Assembly: GCA_036480335.1 (NCBI GenBank)
Contig: JAZGGH010000005.1
Location: forward strand, 1-64,000
Origin: JAZGER01 sp036480335
GTDB taxonomy: Bacteria > Pseudomonadota > Gammaproteobacteria > DSM-19610
Direction of reading: 5' to 3'
DNA length: 64,000 nt
Each line of letters opens with the position of its first letter. The stretch's first letter is position 1. The position numbers and the translations under genes are program-made. Below the pieces are notes generated by a model. That model ran no database searches and was not told where the DNA came from. It worked only from the letters and a program-made list of their open reading frames with translations. Below are positions 25,549 to 33,647 of this stretch, one piece after another.

Positions 25549-26988
25549 CTACAAATCCCTCGCCACTCTGAAGCCAGTATCATCGCTACGTCTTGATGGA
25601 AAATCTCGCCAACGATTCGCCGAACGGATCTCTTTGGGAGGAAAACTCCAGGCACCGCCACGAATAACGCGTTTTCCACACCCCGGTTTTTCCAGTGCTG
25701 CACCATTTGCTGGCGCTTCGGCAAAGCTATCGTGCCAGCAATCCGCTACCCATTCAAAAACATTGCCTGCTGTATCGTACAACCCAAACGGATTAGCCGG
25801 AAATCGGCCTGCAGCTGCCGTCATGGCACCATCCCATGCAGAGCCGCAACCTTCACAGTTTGCATTTGCCAGACCCGGTTCGTCACCCCACCAGAATGTC
25901 TGTTGGCTTCCAGCACGGGCTGCATATTCCCATTCTGCATCAGTTGGTAACCGGTATGACTTGCGTGTTTTCCGGCTCAGCCAGTCTGTATACGCGATTG
26001 CATCATTCCATGAGACGTTAAAAACAGGACGATTACCCCTGCCCCAGCCTGCATCATCAGGGCATTCCTTATGCGTATCCTTGCAAAACCGGTCATATTC
26101 CTGAAAAGTCACCTCGAACACGCCAATCGCAAAACCAGCCAGTGTGATATTTACAGGCGGCTGTTCATCAGTATCGCCTTCTGCATCACCTCGAACAAAC
26201 GAACCTGCTTCAATGGCAATTAATTCTGTTGCCAGGTCACCATTGACCATAGTATCCTGAATTAAATTAGCTGGCGCTTGTTGCCAACGATGAAGAAAAT
26301 CTGCCTTGCCATGCAAAATCGCCGGAGATAAAACCAGTGATGCGATTGTAGTGATAGGAACATCAATACTCTCACTATAATGCAGTGTAAGAGCGAATTT
26401 CTCGGTCAGCAATGTGCCTGTGTATACTTCACCATTCTTTAATCTGAGCTGTGCCTGCAAACCGCTATCTTCATCTTTCATCAGGTCAATACTCTGTAAA
26501 TCGGAGCGATCAAGTACTTTCATAGACGTCTCACTCCTGAAAAGAAAATCATCTGTGGCAAGATTTGCCAGGAAGTACATACCATCCACTGTTTCCAGAG
26601 CTGCCTGGTCAGTAATAGCAAGTATGGGTATGCCACGATCAGAAAAATGGATATTAGCGATATCTTTCAATTCGAGAGGCAGTGCGGTATCGAGTACTCG
26701 CAATACGGAAATATCAGCATTCCTGATCTGACCAACAAACATTTCTCCACGTTTTGTGGTCAATTTATCCGGCTCCTGATGTATAGCTGAAACCAGATCC
26801 TGGAGTAAATGATAGGGCACTTTCTGCACGCCAATGGACGTTTCTATCGTAATGTATTCCTCGGCGACAGTCCCCTGATGTATATCCCCATTGCGCATGG
26901 TAACCACATCGAAGCCAGCAAAAGCATTATTTGCTACAAGCGTCTGTGGTAGCAATATTGCCGCGATAAGAAACAGTAATTTTCTCAT
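25549..26988 (-). CDS. nirV: NirV-like secreted protein: triple beta repeat plus FGE-sulfatase fold
   Basis: The 479-aa protein starts at ATG 26988 (AAGGAAAG upstream), giving a signal peptide ending about 24 (NNAFA). About 25-230 holds three related beta-rich repeats of the form NGDxHQGT...I...VP...I..L. The C-terminal half (about 240-479) is a formylglycine-generating-enzyme/SUMF1 fold with FEVTFQEYDRFC, YRLPTDAEWEYAARAG, NVFEWVADCW and RVIRGGAWSFPPKEIRSANR. The copper-binding cysteine pair of true FGE (in RGGS...C....C) is absent, so oxidase activity is unlikely. NirV proteins near nitrite reductase genes have this fold but no settled function. Here it adjoins nirN, so a helper role in NirS maturation is inferred. 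Confidence 0.8.
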   Translation of the reverse strand: MRKLLFLIAAILLPQTLVANNAFAGFDVVTMRNGDIHQGTVAEEYITIETSIGVQKVPYHLLQDLVSAIHQEPDKLTTKRGEMFVGQIRNADISVLRVLDTALPLELKDIANIHFSDRGIPILAITDQAALETVDGMYFLANLATDDFLFRSETSMKVLDRSDLQSIDLMKDEDSGLQAQLRLKNGEVYTGTLLTEKFALTLHYSESIDVPITTIASLVLSPAILHGKADFLHRWQQAPANLIQDTMVNGDLATELIAIEAGSFVRGDAEGDTDEQPPVNITLAGFAIGVFEVTFQEYDRFCKDTHKECPDDAGWGRGNRPVFNVSWNDAIAYTDWLSRKTRKSYRLPTDAEWEYAARAGSQQTFWWGDEPGLANANCEGCGSAWDGAMTAAAGRFPANPFGLYDTAGNVFEWVADCWHDSFAEAPANGAALEKPGCGKRVIRGGAWSFPPKEIRSANRWRDFPSRRSDDTGFRVARDL

Positions 26989-27001
26989 AGGTACGCTTTC
27001 C

Positions 27002-28585
27002 TTAATGGCTGGTACCCGATGAATGGGTAATTTTATTATAGACATTATATTTTCCAACCGGCTTTTTCATCGGAATGCGTTTGACCACCTTGAATGAACT
27101 GGCATCGTAAACTACCAGTTCTCCATTCATTTCCCAGATACTGACCAGCGCATGACTACCATCCTGGGTAAACTCAACATGCGCCGATGTTTTTCCCGGC
27201 ACTGGCCGTAGGGTTTTGATAATTTCCAGCTTGTTTTTATCGATAACCAGCATCTGGTCACGATTCTCGCCAAAGAAAACATCCGCCCAGGCATAGGGTG
27301 TTTTTTCATGGCTGCGTAAAAAGAAACCGGTTCCTGGTGTTTTGATTTTCTTTATCAGCTTCCAGGTCTGCATATCAATAATGCTGATACTGTTCTCTTT
27401 CAGATTGGGTGTCGCCAGCACAGTGGTATCCTGATATTTCCAGGTAATGCCGGAACTGAGATGTGGCATACCGGGTAAATCCAGTTTTGCCACAGCACGG
27501 CCGAGATCCAGATCGATCACCTGCCCTTCGCCCTGTCTTGAAGCACCTACCAGGTGCACATAATCCTGATCGAAGAAAAAATCATCCAGCGCAGATGCCA
27601 GACGGATTCGGCGCACCGGAAATAATTCCCTGATCGCATCACCGGAATCTTCACGGTAATCGTGCGACCATGGCTGACCAAAACCTGCAGGTGGCGGATC
27701 TTCATAGCTAATTTCCCAAACTTCAGGCACATCCTTGAGTGCAGCGACAAAGGTATTTCTGGGCGGTGCATTGTAGACCGCTGAAACACGCGAACTTTTC
27801 CCCTTGCCGGTATTGACCGGTATGATTTTAACCAGGCTTAAATCATCGGCGCTCAGAACCACCAGCGTATGCGGATAATAATTGGCTACAATAAGATTGT
27901 TATCATCACTGGAAACAGCCGCATTGCGTGCATTGATACCTACGCGTATTTCGGCGGTTAGTTTCAGGGTATAGATATCAAATCGGCTAATCCAGCCATC
28001 GCGAGAGGTAAAATATACATAACGTCCGTCCGAGCTGTACTTTGGCCCACCGTGCAGCGCAAACCGGGAAGCAAAGCGGTGAATGGGATTGAAGGTATCG
28101 CCATCCAGCAAAGTCACATGATGATCACCTGATTCTACAACCAGAAACAGGTTCATTGGATCGGCATCGAAAACAGGTTTCAGTTGCGGTTTCGCATTCG
28201 GCTTTGAGTTCGGATAAACGATGTGGCTTGCCCTGATTTCCCGCTCTCCCCAAACCGCGGGCGTAGCCAGTGGCGTATAAATAAAACTAACCAGTGATTC
28301 GATCTGTTTCCTGGATAACTGTTGCCGAAATGCCGGCATCTGGGTAGCCACCCTACCATTCTTGATAACCTCAATAGCCTGTTTATTACGAAGTTTACGC
28401 AAATTCTCCGGTAATAGAGCCGGCCCAGTTATGCCCAGACGATGCACGCCATGACAACTGGCACAGTGTTTCTGAAAAAGAGATTCAGTGGTCGTTTCAG
28501 CGGCAACCGATTCACTTGTCACAAGCACAGAAACAATAATCAGCAGTGCATAGAATATCCGCCTCGATTTTATTATTTTACTCAT
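27002..28585 (-). CDS. nirN: NirN: cytochrome c/d1 protein of the final heme d1 step
   Basis: NirN is a periplasmic NirS paralogue that oxidises dihydro-heme d1 to heme d1 and is involved in handing it to NirS. The 527-aa protein has a signal peptide (about 1-29), a haem c site CASCH (41-45) and a d1-binding propeller with YVYFTSRDGWISRFDIY, MPHLSSGITW and FFLRSHEKTPYAWADVFFG. It is distinguished from NirS by lower similarity and by lacking the typical NirS active-site block. The start overlaps the triheme gene by 8 bases. Confidence 0.9.
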   Translation of the reverse strand: MSKIIKSRRIFYALLIIVSVLVTSESVAAETTTESLFQKHCASCHGVHRLGITGPALLPENLRKLRNKQAIEVIKNGRVATQMPAFRQQLSRKQIESLVSFIYTPLATPAVWGEREIRASHIVYPNSKPNAKPQLKPVFDADPMNLFLVVESGDHHVTLLDGDTFNPIHRFASRFALHGGPKYSSDGRYVYFTSRDGWISRFDIYTLKLTAEIRVGINARNAAVSSDDNNLIVANYYPHTLVVLSADDLSLVKIIPVNTGKGKSSRVSAVYNAPPRNTFVAALKDVPEVWEISYEDPPPAGFGQPWSHDYREDSGDAIRELFPVRRIRLASALDDFFFDQDYVHLVGASRQGEGQVIDLDLGRAVAKLDLPGMPHLSSGITWKYQDTTVLATPNLKENSISIIDMQTWKLIKKIKTPGTGFFLRSHEKTPYAWADVFFGENRDQMLVIDKNKLEIIKTLRPVPGKTSAHVEFTQDGSHALVSIWEMNGELVVYDASSFKVVKRIPMKKPVGKYNVYNKITHSSGTSH

Positions 28586-29408
28586 TCAGCAGTGTTCTCA
28601 TATCCGCAGAAATTCGATGAACACCATGACACTTCGCACAGGCGTGTACTGCAAGTCCGCCAATCTGGCGTCCGATGGTTTCAGTCTCATGCTTTTCAAG
28701 ACTGCTTTGTAACGTGGAAATCATGGTTAATGTTTTTTCTCCCAGATAATATTCACGAGCTTCGGGTGATTTTTCATGACAGTCAATACAACTTTCCCCC
28801 AGCTGATGAATGCCACTACGCAGTGATTCCAGACCCTGTAGAGCAGTTTCGTAACGTTTATCTGCATTGGCAATAACAACCGTATTGAGATAGAACATCA
28901 ATTCACGCATATACTCAGCATAACTATAAACCTTGCCCTGCTCATCGATTATTTCATGTGATGTAAAATCCGGCGCCCGATTTTGCAATGCTGCTGTACT
29001 CCGATAATCCCAATGGCAGGTTTTACAGCTCTTTCTGAGGTTTTTTATCGCCTTTTTTAATTTCCTGTGATCCTGATCAAAAACAGCCTGTTGCAAGTTT
29101 TTTGATTCTTTCAGGTCAATGTCATACTCCCACTCAGGCACCATTTCCGGAATCTTGCTGTAGTGCTCACGAAAACGGTCAGCCCACTTTTTCACATGGC
29201 TCCAGTCATCCTTCATGGCATAACTTTCAATGGCCTGAAGCTCACGGCGCAGACTGAACATCGTATGTTGCCAGACATTGCGTTTGCTGGCAGGCTTGTA
29301 CCATTGTTTAAGAGAATCCGGTGGCAGATCTATTTCCAGAGTTTTTAGCACCTCTTCAGCTGTCAGTAAGACAGGCAACAGGGCCAGCAGAAAAATCAAA
29401 TATTTCAC
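28578..29408 (-). CDS. Secreted triheme c-type cytochrome, unassigned
   Basis: The 276-aa protein has a short signal peptide (about 1-17). It has three haem c motifs: CKTCH (128-132), CIDCH (207-211) and CAKCH (257-261). Long amphipathic helices come before each of the first two motifs, which resembles repeated cytochrome c'-like helical modules ending in CxxCH. I do not recognise a named family. It sits between the SNase-like gene (4-base overlap) and nirN (8-base overlap), so it is almost certainly coexpressed with nir genes. It may be an electron carrier or an NO-binding protein. Confidence 0.8.
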   Translation of the reverse strand: MKYLIFLLALLPVLLTAEEVLKTLEIDLPPDSLKQWYKPASKRNVWQHTMFSLRRELQAIESYAMKDDWSHVKKWADRFREHYSKIPEMVPEWEYDIDLKESKNLQQAVFDQDHRKLKKAIKNLRKSCKTCHWDYRSTAALQNRAPDFTSHEIIDEQGKVYSYAEYMRELMFYLNTVVIANADKRYETALQGLESLRSGIHQLGESCIDCHEKSPEAREYYLGEKTLTMISTLQSSLEKHETETIGRQIGGLAVHACAKCHGVHRISADMRTLLNE

Positions 29409-29962
29409 TGAAGACCACTCCAGAGACGAGTAACCTGACTATCCCGGCCCCATAGACCTCGATTTTTCTCAATAGCCTTCTGCTGCAACTGCTCAAGTTG
29501 TTTAGAGAAAGCAACGTCAAGGTTATCTGATGTAAGATATCGAGCATAACCATCAATAATCATCTGCTCATTGACTGAGACTGTAGATTTGCCAGGCCCA
29601 AAAATAATGGCAGGCACACGGCCGTATCGATCAAGCTGATCGAAGTCGGCTTCAAGCCTGACTGTCATACCCGGTGATATCACCGCTTTAATATGATCTG
29701 TCGCAGCACGACCGATGATGAGAAGTTTTTCAGGATCCAGCCCAGTTTTCTTTATATCAACTTTCAGTTTGGCATTGTTGCTATCTTCAGGCGCATCAAT
29801 GCCAGTCAACTGAATTCTGATACTGTCTTTTTTCCCTACGGCCCTGACAACGACGGTATCACCATCTTCTATGGATTCAACAATGTAAACACCTGAAGCA
29901 TAGGTTGCGGTAGCCGTCATGCCGAATAGAAACATAATTATAATACGCATATTTTTTAACAT
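29405..29962 (-). CDS. Secreted SNase-like (thermonuclease) protein in the nir gene set
   Basis: The 185-aa protein (ATG 29962 with GGGAAA upstream) has a signal peptide (about 1-22) and a staphylococcal-nuclease OB-fold with IEDGDTVVV, RIQLTGIDAPED, DQLDRYGRVPA and NRGLWG. The Arg/Glu/Arg trio expected at the active site can be placed in RIQL, DAPE and DRYGR. It is therefore a likely extracellular or periplasmic nuclease, or a nucleic-acid/ligand-binding relative. It is first in the minus-strand set leading to nirN, an unexpected neighbour for denitrification genes. It is read divergently from the octaheme gene and shares the FNR-type box region. Confidence 0.85.
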   Translation of the reverse strand: MLKNMRIIIMFLFGMTATATYASGVYIVESIEDGDTVVVRAVGKKDSIRIQLTGIDAPEDSNNAKLKVDIKKTGLDPEKLLIIGRAATDHIKAVISPGMTVRLEADFDQLDRYGRVPAIIFGPGKSTVSVNEQMIIDGYARYLTSDNLDVAFSKQLEQLQQKAIEKNRGLWGRDSQVTRLWSGLQ

Positions 29963-30059
29963 AATTTCCCAACGCAGGATCTCAATAATAAGCAATTATG
30001 CTCTATTATCTGGCATCTGCATAATTTTGAAAATCGAGCATTACCCCCTGATAATCACA

Positions 30060-30073
30060 TTGATCTATATCAA
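30060..30073. promoter_or_regulatory. FNR/DNR-type box between the SNase and octaheme genes
   Basis: The palindrome TTGAT-CTAT-ATCAA is perfect. The centre is 77.5 bp before the octaheme ATG (30144), almost the same distance as at norC, which favours rightward control. It is about 104 bp before the SNase start on the other strand, so divergent control is possible. Confidence 0.87.
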
Positions 30074-30143
30074 TCAGAACGATAAACGAATGTGCAAGAA
30101 TTACATCAAATAATTTATACACAGTTCTGACTGGAGGATGTCA

Positions 30144-31883
30144 ATGAACCACTTTGTCAGAGGCTCAAAAACAAGCCTTTGGAAACAGCTTATAGCAATT
30201 TTCCTGCTTGCTATTTCCGGATTGCACTCTGGATCGCTCCAGGCCGATGAAACAGCCACCCACTCATTACCACCTATTTCCAGCGAAGGCGTTGAGCTGG
30301 GTATCTCGGAATATTCGAATATCGGTATTAAAGGGGCAAGAGACAAACCCATCACCTCACTGGGCGAAAACACCTCGAGTAAATCCACGACTGATCATGC
30401 CTTACTCAAGGAACTGGAGGGACCTTTTTTCAGCGGTCCGGAAGTCACCAAAGCCTGTCTGGAATGCCACAACAAGGCGGGTGAACAATTCATCAAAAAC
30501 AAACACTGGACCTGGCGCTACACACACCCGGTCACCGGGCAGAAACTCGGTAAAAGTGTACTGATCAACAATTTCTGCACCAACAGTAAAGGTAACGAAG
30601 GCATGTGCGCCCAGTGCCATGCGGGCTACGGTATGACCGATATCGACACCTACGACTTCAAGAACCAGGAAAACATCGACTGCCTGGTCTGCCATGAATC
30701 TACGGGAGATTATTACAAACTGCCACCCTCTCCGGGCAACAAGGCCTGTGCCATTATGTTTGAAGGAAAACCGGCTATTGACTGGAAAAAGGCCGCGCAA
30801 AGCGTTGGGCTTTCCTCGCGGAGTAACTGTGGTTCCTGCCACTTCTATGGTGGCGGTGGCGACAACGTCAAGCACGGTGATCTCTCATCCGCCCTGATTC
30901 ATCCCGGCAAAGATGTGGATGTACACATGGCCGAGGATGGAGAGAATTTCTCCTGTGTTATTTGCCATGTTGGCCAGGCGCATGAGTGGTCAGGCAGCCG
31001 CTATAACATGCAGGCAAAGGACGACAAGGGAACCGGTAAGCCGGGTACACCGCGTGATACAGCCAGCTGTGCAAGCTGCCATGGTGTTCGCCCGCATTCA
31101 TTAACACTGACCGGCAACAAAATGAATGATCATACCAGCAGAGTTGCCTGTGAAACCTGTCATATTCCCACCTTTGCCAAAGGTGGTATTGCTACCAAAA
31201 CAGACTGGGACTGGCGCACAGCAGGCATGTTGAAAGATGGTGAAGGTTTCAGGCTCGAAGGCTACACCCAGGGCAACGGCGAACATCGTCACACCTACAA
31301 ATCAATCAAAGGTGATTTTAAATACGACGAAAATATGCAACCGATCTACCGCTGGTTCAATGGTGTGATGGAATACACCACTATCGACACTCAATTTGAT
31401 CCTTCCAAACCGGTGGAAATCAACAAACTCATCGGTTCGGCACAAGACCCTGATTCGCGTATCTGGCCTTTCAAACGCATGCACACGGTGCAACCTTACG
31501 ACAAGGGCAACAATACGCTGGTCTATATGCACCTGTGGGGTAATGACGAGAATGCATTTTGGGGTAATTACAGTTTTGAACGCGCCATAAAAACCGGCAT
31601 GGAGAAAAACGGCATACCCTACAGTGGTGAACATGGTTTTATTGATACCTACTCTTACTGGCCGATCAATCACATGGTTGCCTCCAAAGAAGAGGCTCTG
31701 ACCTGCCAGGAATGCCATGCCAGAGACGGGCGCTTGCAGAACCTGCGTGGCATTTACCTGCCCGGTCGTGATTCCAGCAAGTGGCTTGATCGCGTGGGTA
31801 TACTTGCCGTACTCGGTACCCTGTTGGGTGTAATGGGGCATGGCATACTCAGGGTGTTTTTATCCTGCAGGAGAAAAAGCTGA
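30144..31883 (+). CDS. Octaheme c-type cytochrome of the tetrathionate reductase (OTR) family
   Basis: The 579-aa periplasmic protein has a signal sequence (about 8-36) and eight CxxCH motifs in order: CLECH, CAQCH, CLVCH, CGSCH, CVICH, CASCH, CETCH and CQECH. A C-terminal membrane helix (about 548-570) anchors it. The pattern fits OTR-family octaheme cytochromes, which reduce tetrathionate, nitrite or hydroxylamine in vitro. The physiological substrate is not settled. ATG 30144 is chosen because GGAGG (30133-30137) is 6 bases upstream, while ATG 30138 would abut it. The next gene encodes a cytochrome b and overlaps by one base, so the pair is probably a quinol-linked reductase. An FNR-type box lies upstream. 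Confidence 0.92.
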   Translation: MNHFVRGSKTSLWKQLIAIFLLAISGLHSGSLQADETATHSLPPISSEGVELGISEYSNIGIKGARDKPITSLGENTSSKSTTDHALLKELEGPFFSGPEVTKACLECHNKAGEQFIKNKHWTWRYTHPVTGQKLGKSVLINNFCTNSKGNEGMCAQCHAGYGMTDIDTYDFKNQENIDCLVCHESTGDYYKLPPSPGNKACAIMFEGKPAIDWKKAAQSVGLSSRSNCGSCHFYGGGGDNVKHGDLSSALIHPGKDVDVHMAEDGENFSCVICHVGQAHEWSGSRYNMQAKDDKGTGKPGTPRDTASCASCHGVRPHSLTLTGNKMNDHTSRVACETCHIPTFAKGGIATKTDWDWRTAGMLKDGEGFRLEGYTQGNGEHRHTYKSIKGDFKYDENMQPIYRWFNGVMEYTTIDTQFDPSKPVEINKLIGSAQDPDSRIWPFKRMHTVQPYDKGNNTLVYMHLWGNDENAFWGNYSFERAIKTGMEKNGIPYSGEHGFIDTYSYWPINHMVASKEEALTCQECHARDGRLQNLRGIYLPGRDSSKWLDRVGILAVLGTLLGVMGHGILRVFLSCRRKS

Positions 31884-32551
31884 TGACAACACGCTACGTT
31901 AAAGTCTTTAATGGCTTCGAACGCTTCTGGCACTGGACCCAGATGGTATTGATCATGACACTGTTATTTACCGGTTTCGGTATTCATGGCTTCCATTCAT
32001 TGCTTAGCTTTAACGATGCCGTCGTGGTGCATACCCTCTCGGCAGTCAGCCTGATGGTATTGTGGGTGTTTGCTATTTTCTGGCATTTAACCACCGGCAC
32101 CTGGCGTCACTATATTCCTACCACAAAGGGACTGTTTCCGGTTCTCCGTTACTATGGCTGGGACATATTCAAGGGAAAAGAGCACCCTTTTCGCAAACGT
32201 TTCTGGCACAAACACAACCCACTGCAGGCGATGTCTTACCTGGCACTGAAACTATTTTTATTCCCGGCCATCTGGATATCAGGCCTGCTCTATCTGCTTT
32301 ACGGTTTCTGGTCGAATGGCCCATTCACCAGTGACGGCCTGACCCTGGTCGCTTTCGTACATACTGCTGCAGCCTTTGCCATAGCAGTATTTATTATTAT
32401 CCATATATACCTGCTGACCACCGGCCATTCCTTTGTTGCCCACGTCAAACCCATGATTACCGGCTACGATGAAGTTGACCTGAGCGAAGCAGAAGAAGCC
32501 TATCTGGAAGAGGATGAACCCGGCCGGATTAAAAAAACCAGAACTGGATAA
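31883..32551 (+). CDS. Cytochrome b partner of the octaheme cytochrome
   Basis: The 222-aa, four-helix diheme cytochrome b belongs to the cytochrome b561/formate dehydrogenase gamma-like group. Candidate haem-ligand histidines are in FERFWHWTQ, VVVHTLSAV, AIFWHL, FVHTAAA and IIIHIYLLTTGHS. It likely oxidises quinol in the membrane and passes electrons to the octaheme protein. Its ATG overlaps the TGA of the octaheme gene. The C-terminal tail is acidic and cytoplasmic. Confidence 0.88.
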   Translation: MTTRYVKVFNGFERFWHWTQMVLIMTLLFTGFGIHGFHSLLSFNDAVVVHTLSAVSLMVLWVFAIFWHLTTGTWRHYIPTTKGLFPVLRYYGWDIFKGKEHPFRKRFWHKHNPLQAMSYLALKLFLFPAIWISGLLYLLYGFWSNGPFTSDGLTLVAFVHTAAAFAIAVFIIIHIYLLTTGHSFVAHVKPMITGYDEVDLSEAEEAYLEEDEPGRIKKTRTG

Positions 32552-32565
32552 TGTAATTATGGCAA

Positions 32566-32733
32566 GGAGCCTCTGATTAATTCTGGACGAAGCAGATTGT
32601 GCTCAGAATAGTCAGATTCAAGGTGCTTACTTTTGGCGAATCTTCGTAATAGCAGGCTATTGCGAAGATTCGCTACGCAAAAGCTAGCTATTCTGGGTGC
32701 AAGATGCGAGTTCATGAATTGATCAGAGGTTCC
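32566..32733. repeat. Intergenic inverted-repeat element B (168 bp)
   Basis: The ends GGAGCCTCTGATTAATTC (from 32566) and a near-perfect reverse partner (to 32733) are inverted. Inside, GCGAATCTTCGTAATAGC (32636-32653) pairs with 32656-32673 with one mismatch and a 2-base loop, and AGAATAG/CTATTCT extends the pairing. The whole can fold into one long hairpin. There is no ORF. The terminal sequence is shared with element C2 at 35834-35889. Confidence 0.82.
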
Positions 32734-32813
32734 CAGGTATTCTCAACATGTTATTATAGAAATGCGACAAAATGCCGCAGCCATGAACAAGACAACTGAA
32801 TTATAATTAATGC

Positions 32814-33533
32814 ATGCAGGATACTTTAAGCAACTTCAATCCCCTTGATGGTATTGAGAAACCCATTTCATACAAGCTGGTAGCTGCGGTCAGTATCAGT
32901 CTATTCGTGCATGGTGGTTTTTTAGTCTTTAAGGACATTAAGGCGCAGAGCAAACCTGCTACTCTGCCTTTACATATTGTCATCACAAATATCAGGCCAC
33001 TCGATCTGAAACCCGAGCTGATAATTGAAGAAATAGTCAAACCGGTTCAGCCAGTTAAACCTGAGCCACCTGAAAAAACAATACCTGTTAAAAAGACAGT
33101 CAGGGAGCCAGTCAAACAGCCGAAAAAGAAGAAACAAAAACGTCCTGTTGAAAAGATCATTCCCACGATACCGGTTATACCTCGAATCAAAATACCGGTA
33201 CCCCCCGTAGTTACAAGTACTATTGCCGAAAAGAAAGCGGCCCCTGCCCTCCCGGTAGTTGTACGCAAAGTCAGTTACCTGCATAACCCACCACCGAAAT
33301 ATCCACAACGTGCTCGTCGCATGGGCCTGGAAGGTGATCTATTGTTGCGCGTCAGAGTCCTTGAAACAGGAATAGCTGAAGAGTTATTCATTAAAGAATC
33401 CAGCGGATCTTCCATTCTGGATAAGGCTGCGTTAAAAGCAGTACGTAACTGGCATTTCATCCCTGCACAGAAAAACAATCAGTCAATCAGTACCTGGGTC
33501 GATATTCCGATTCGTTTTAAACTTGATGCCTGA
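32814..33533 (+). CDS. tonB: TonB energy-transducing protein
   Basis: TonB couples the inner-membrane proton gradient to outer-membrane receptors. The 239-aa protein has an N-terminal anchor helix (about 20-40), a Pro/Lys/Val-rich periplasm-spanning linker (about 65-150) and a C-terminal TonB domain (about 155-239) with PPPKYPQRARRMGLEG, SGSSILDKAA and VRNWHFIPA. No exbB or exbD gene is present, so it must use a pair encoded elsewhere. It lies just before the OprC-like receptor and is probably dedicated to it. No strong ribosome-binding site is visible before ATG 32814. Confidence 0.92.
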   Translation: MQDTLSNFNPLDGIEKPISYKLVAAVSISLFVHGGFLVFKDIKAQSKPATLPLHIVITNIRPLDLKPELIIEEIVKPVQPVKPEPPEKTIPVKKTVREPVKQPKKKKQKRPVEKIIPTIPVIPRIKIPVPPVVTSTIAEKKAAPALPVVVRKVSYLHNPPPKYPQRARRMGLEGDLLLRVRVLETGIAEELFIKESSGSSILDKAALKAVRNWHFIPAQKNNQSISTWVDIPIRFKLDA

Positions 33534-33556
33534 CATGCAATTTACGTAGCCGCTTC

Positions 33557-33602
33557 TGCGACAACGTGTCGCATCCTAAAAACTTTCTCCAGCAATTATA
33601 AT
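33557..33602 (+). promoter_or_regulatory. Inverted repeat and -10 element upstream of the copper receptor
   Basis: Perfect arms TGCGACA (33557-33563) and TGTCGCA (33567-33573) are separated by 3 bases. A consensus TATAAT lies at 33597-33602. No good -35 is seen 17 bp upstream, and the palindrome sits just ahead of that position, as expected for an activator site. A metal-responsive regulator is possible but not identified. Confidence 0.45.
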
Positions 33603-33647
33603 CTGTCCCTGTAAACAGTTTTTCAGACAATAATAACTGGAGAGAAC

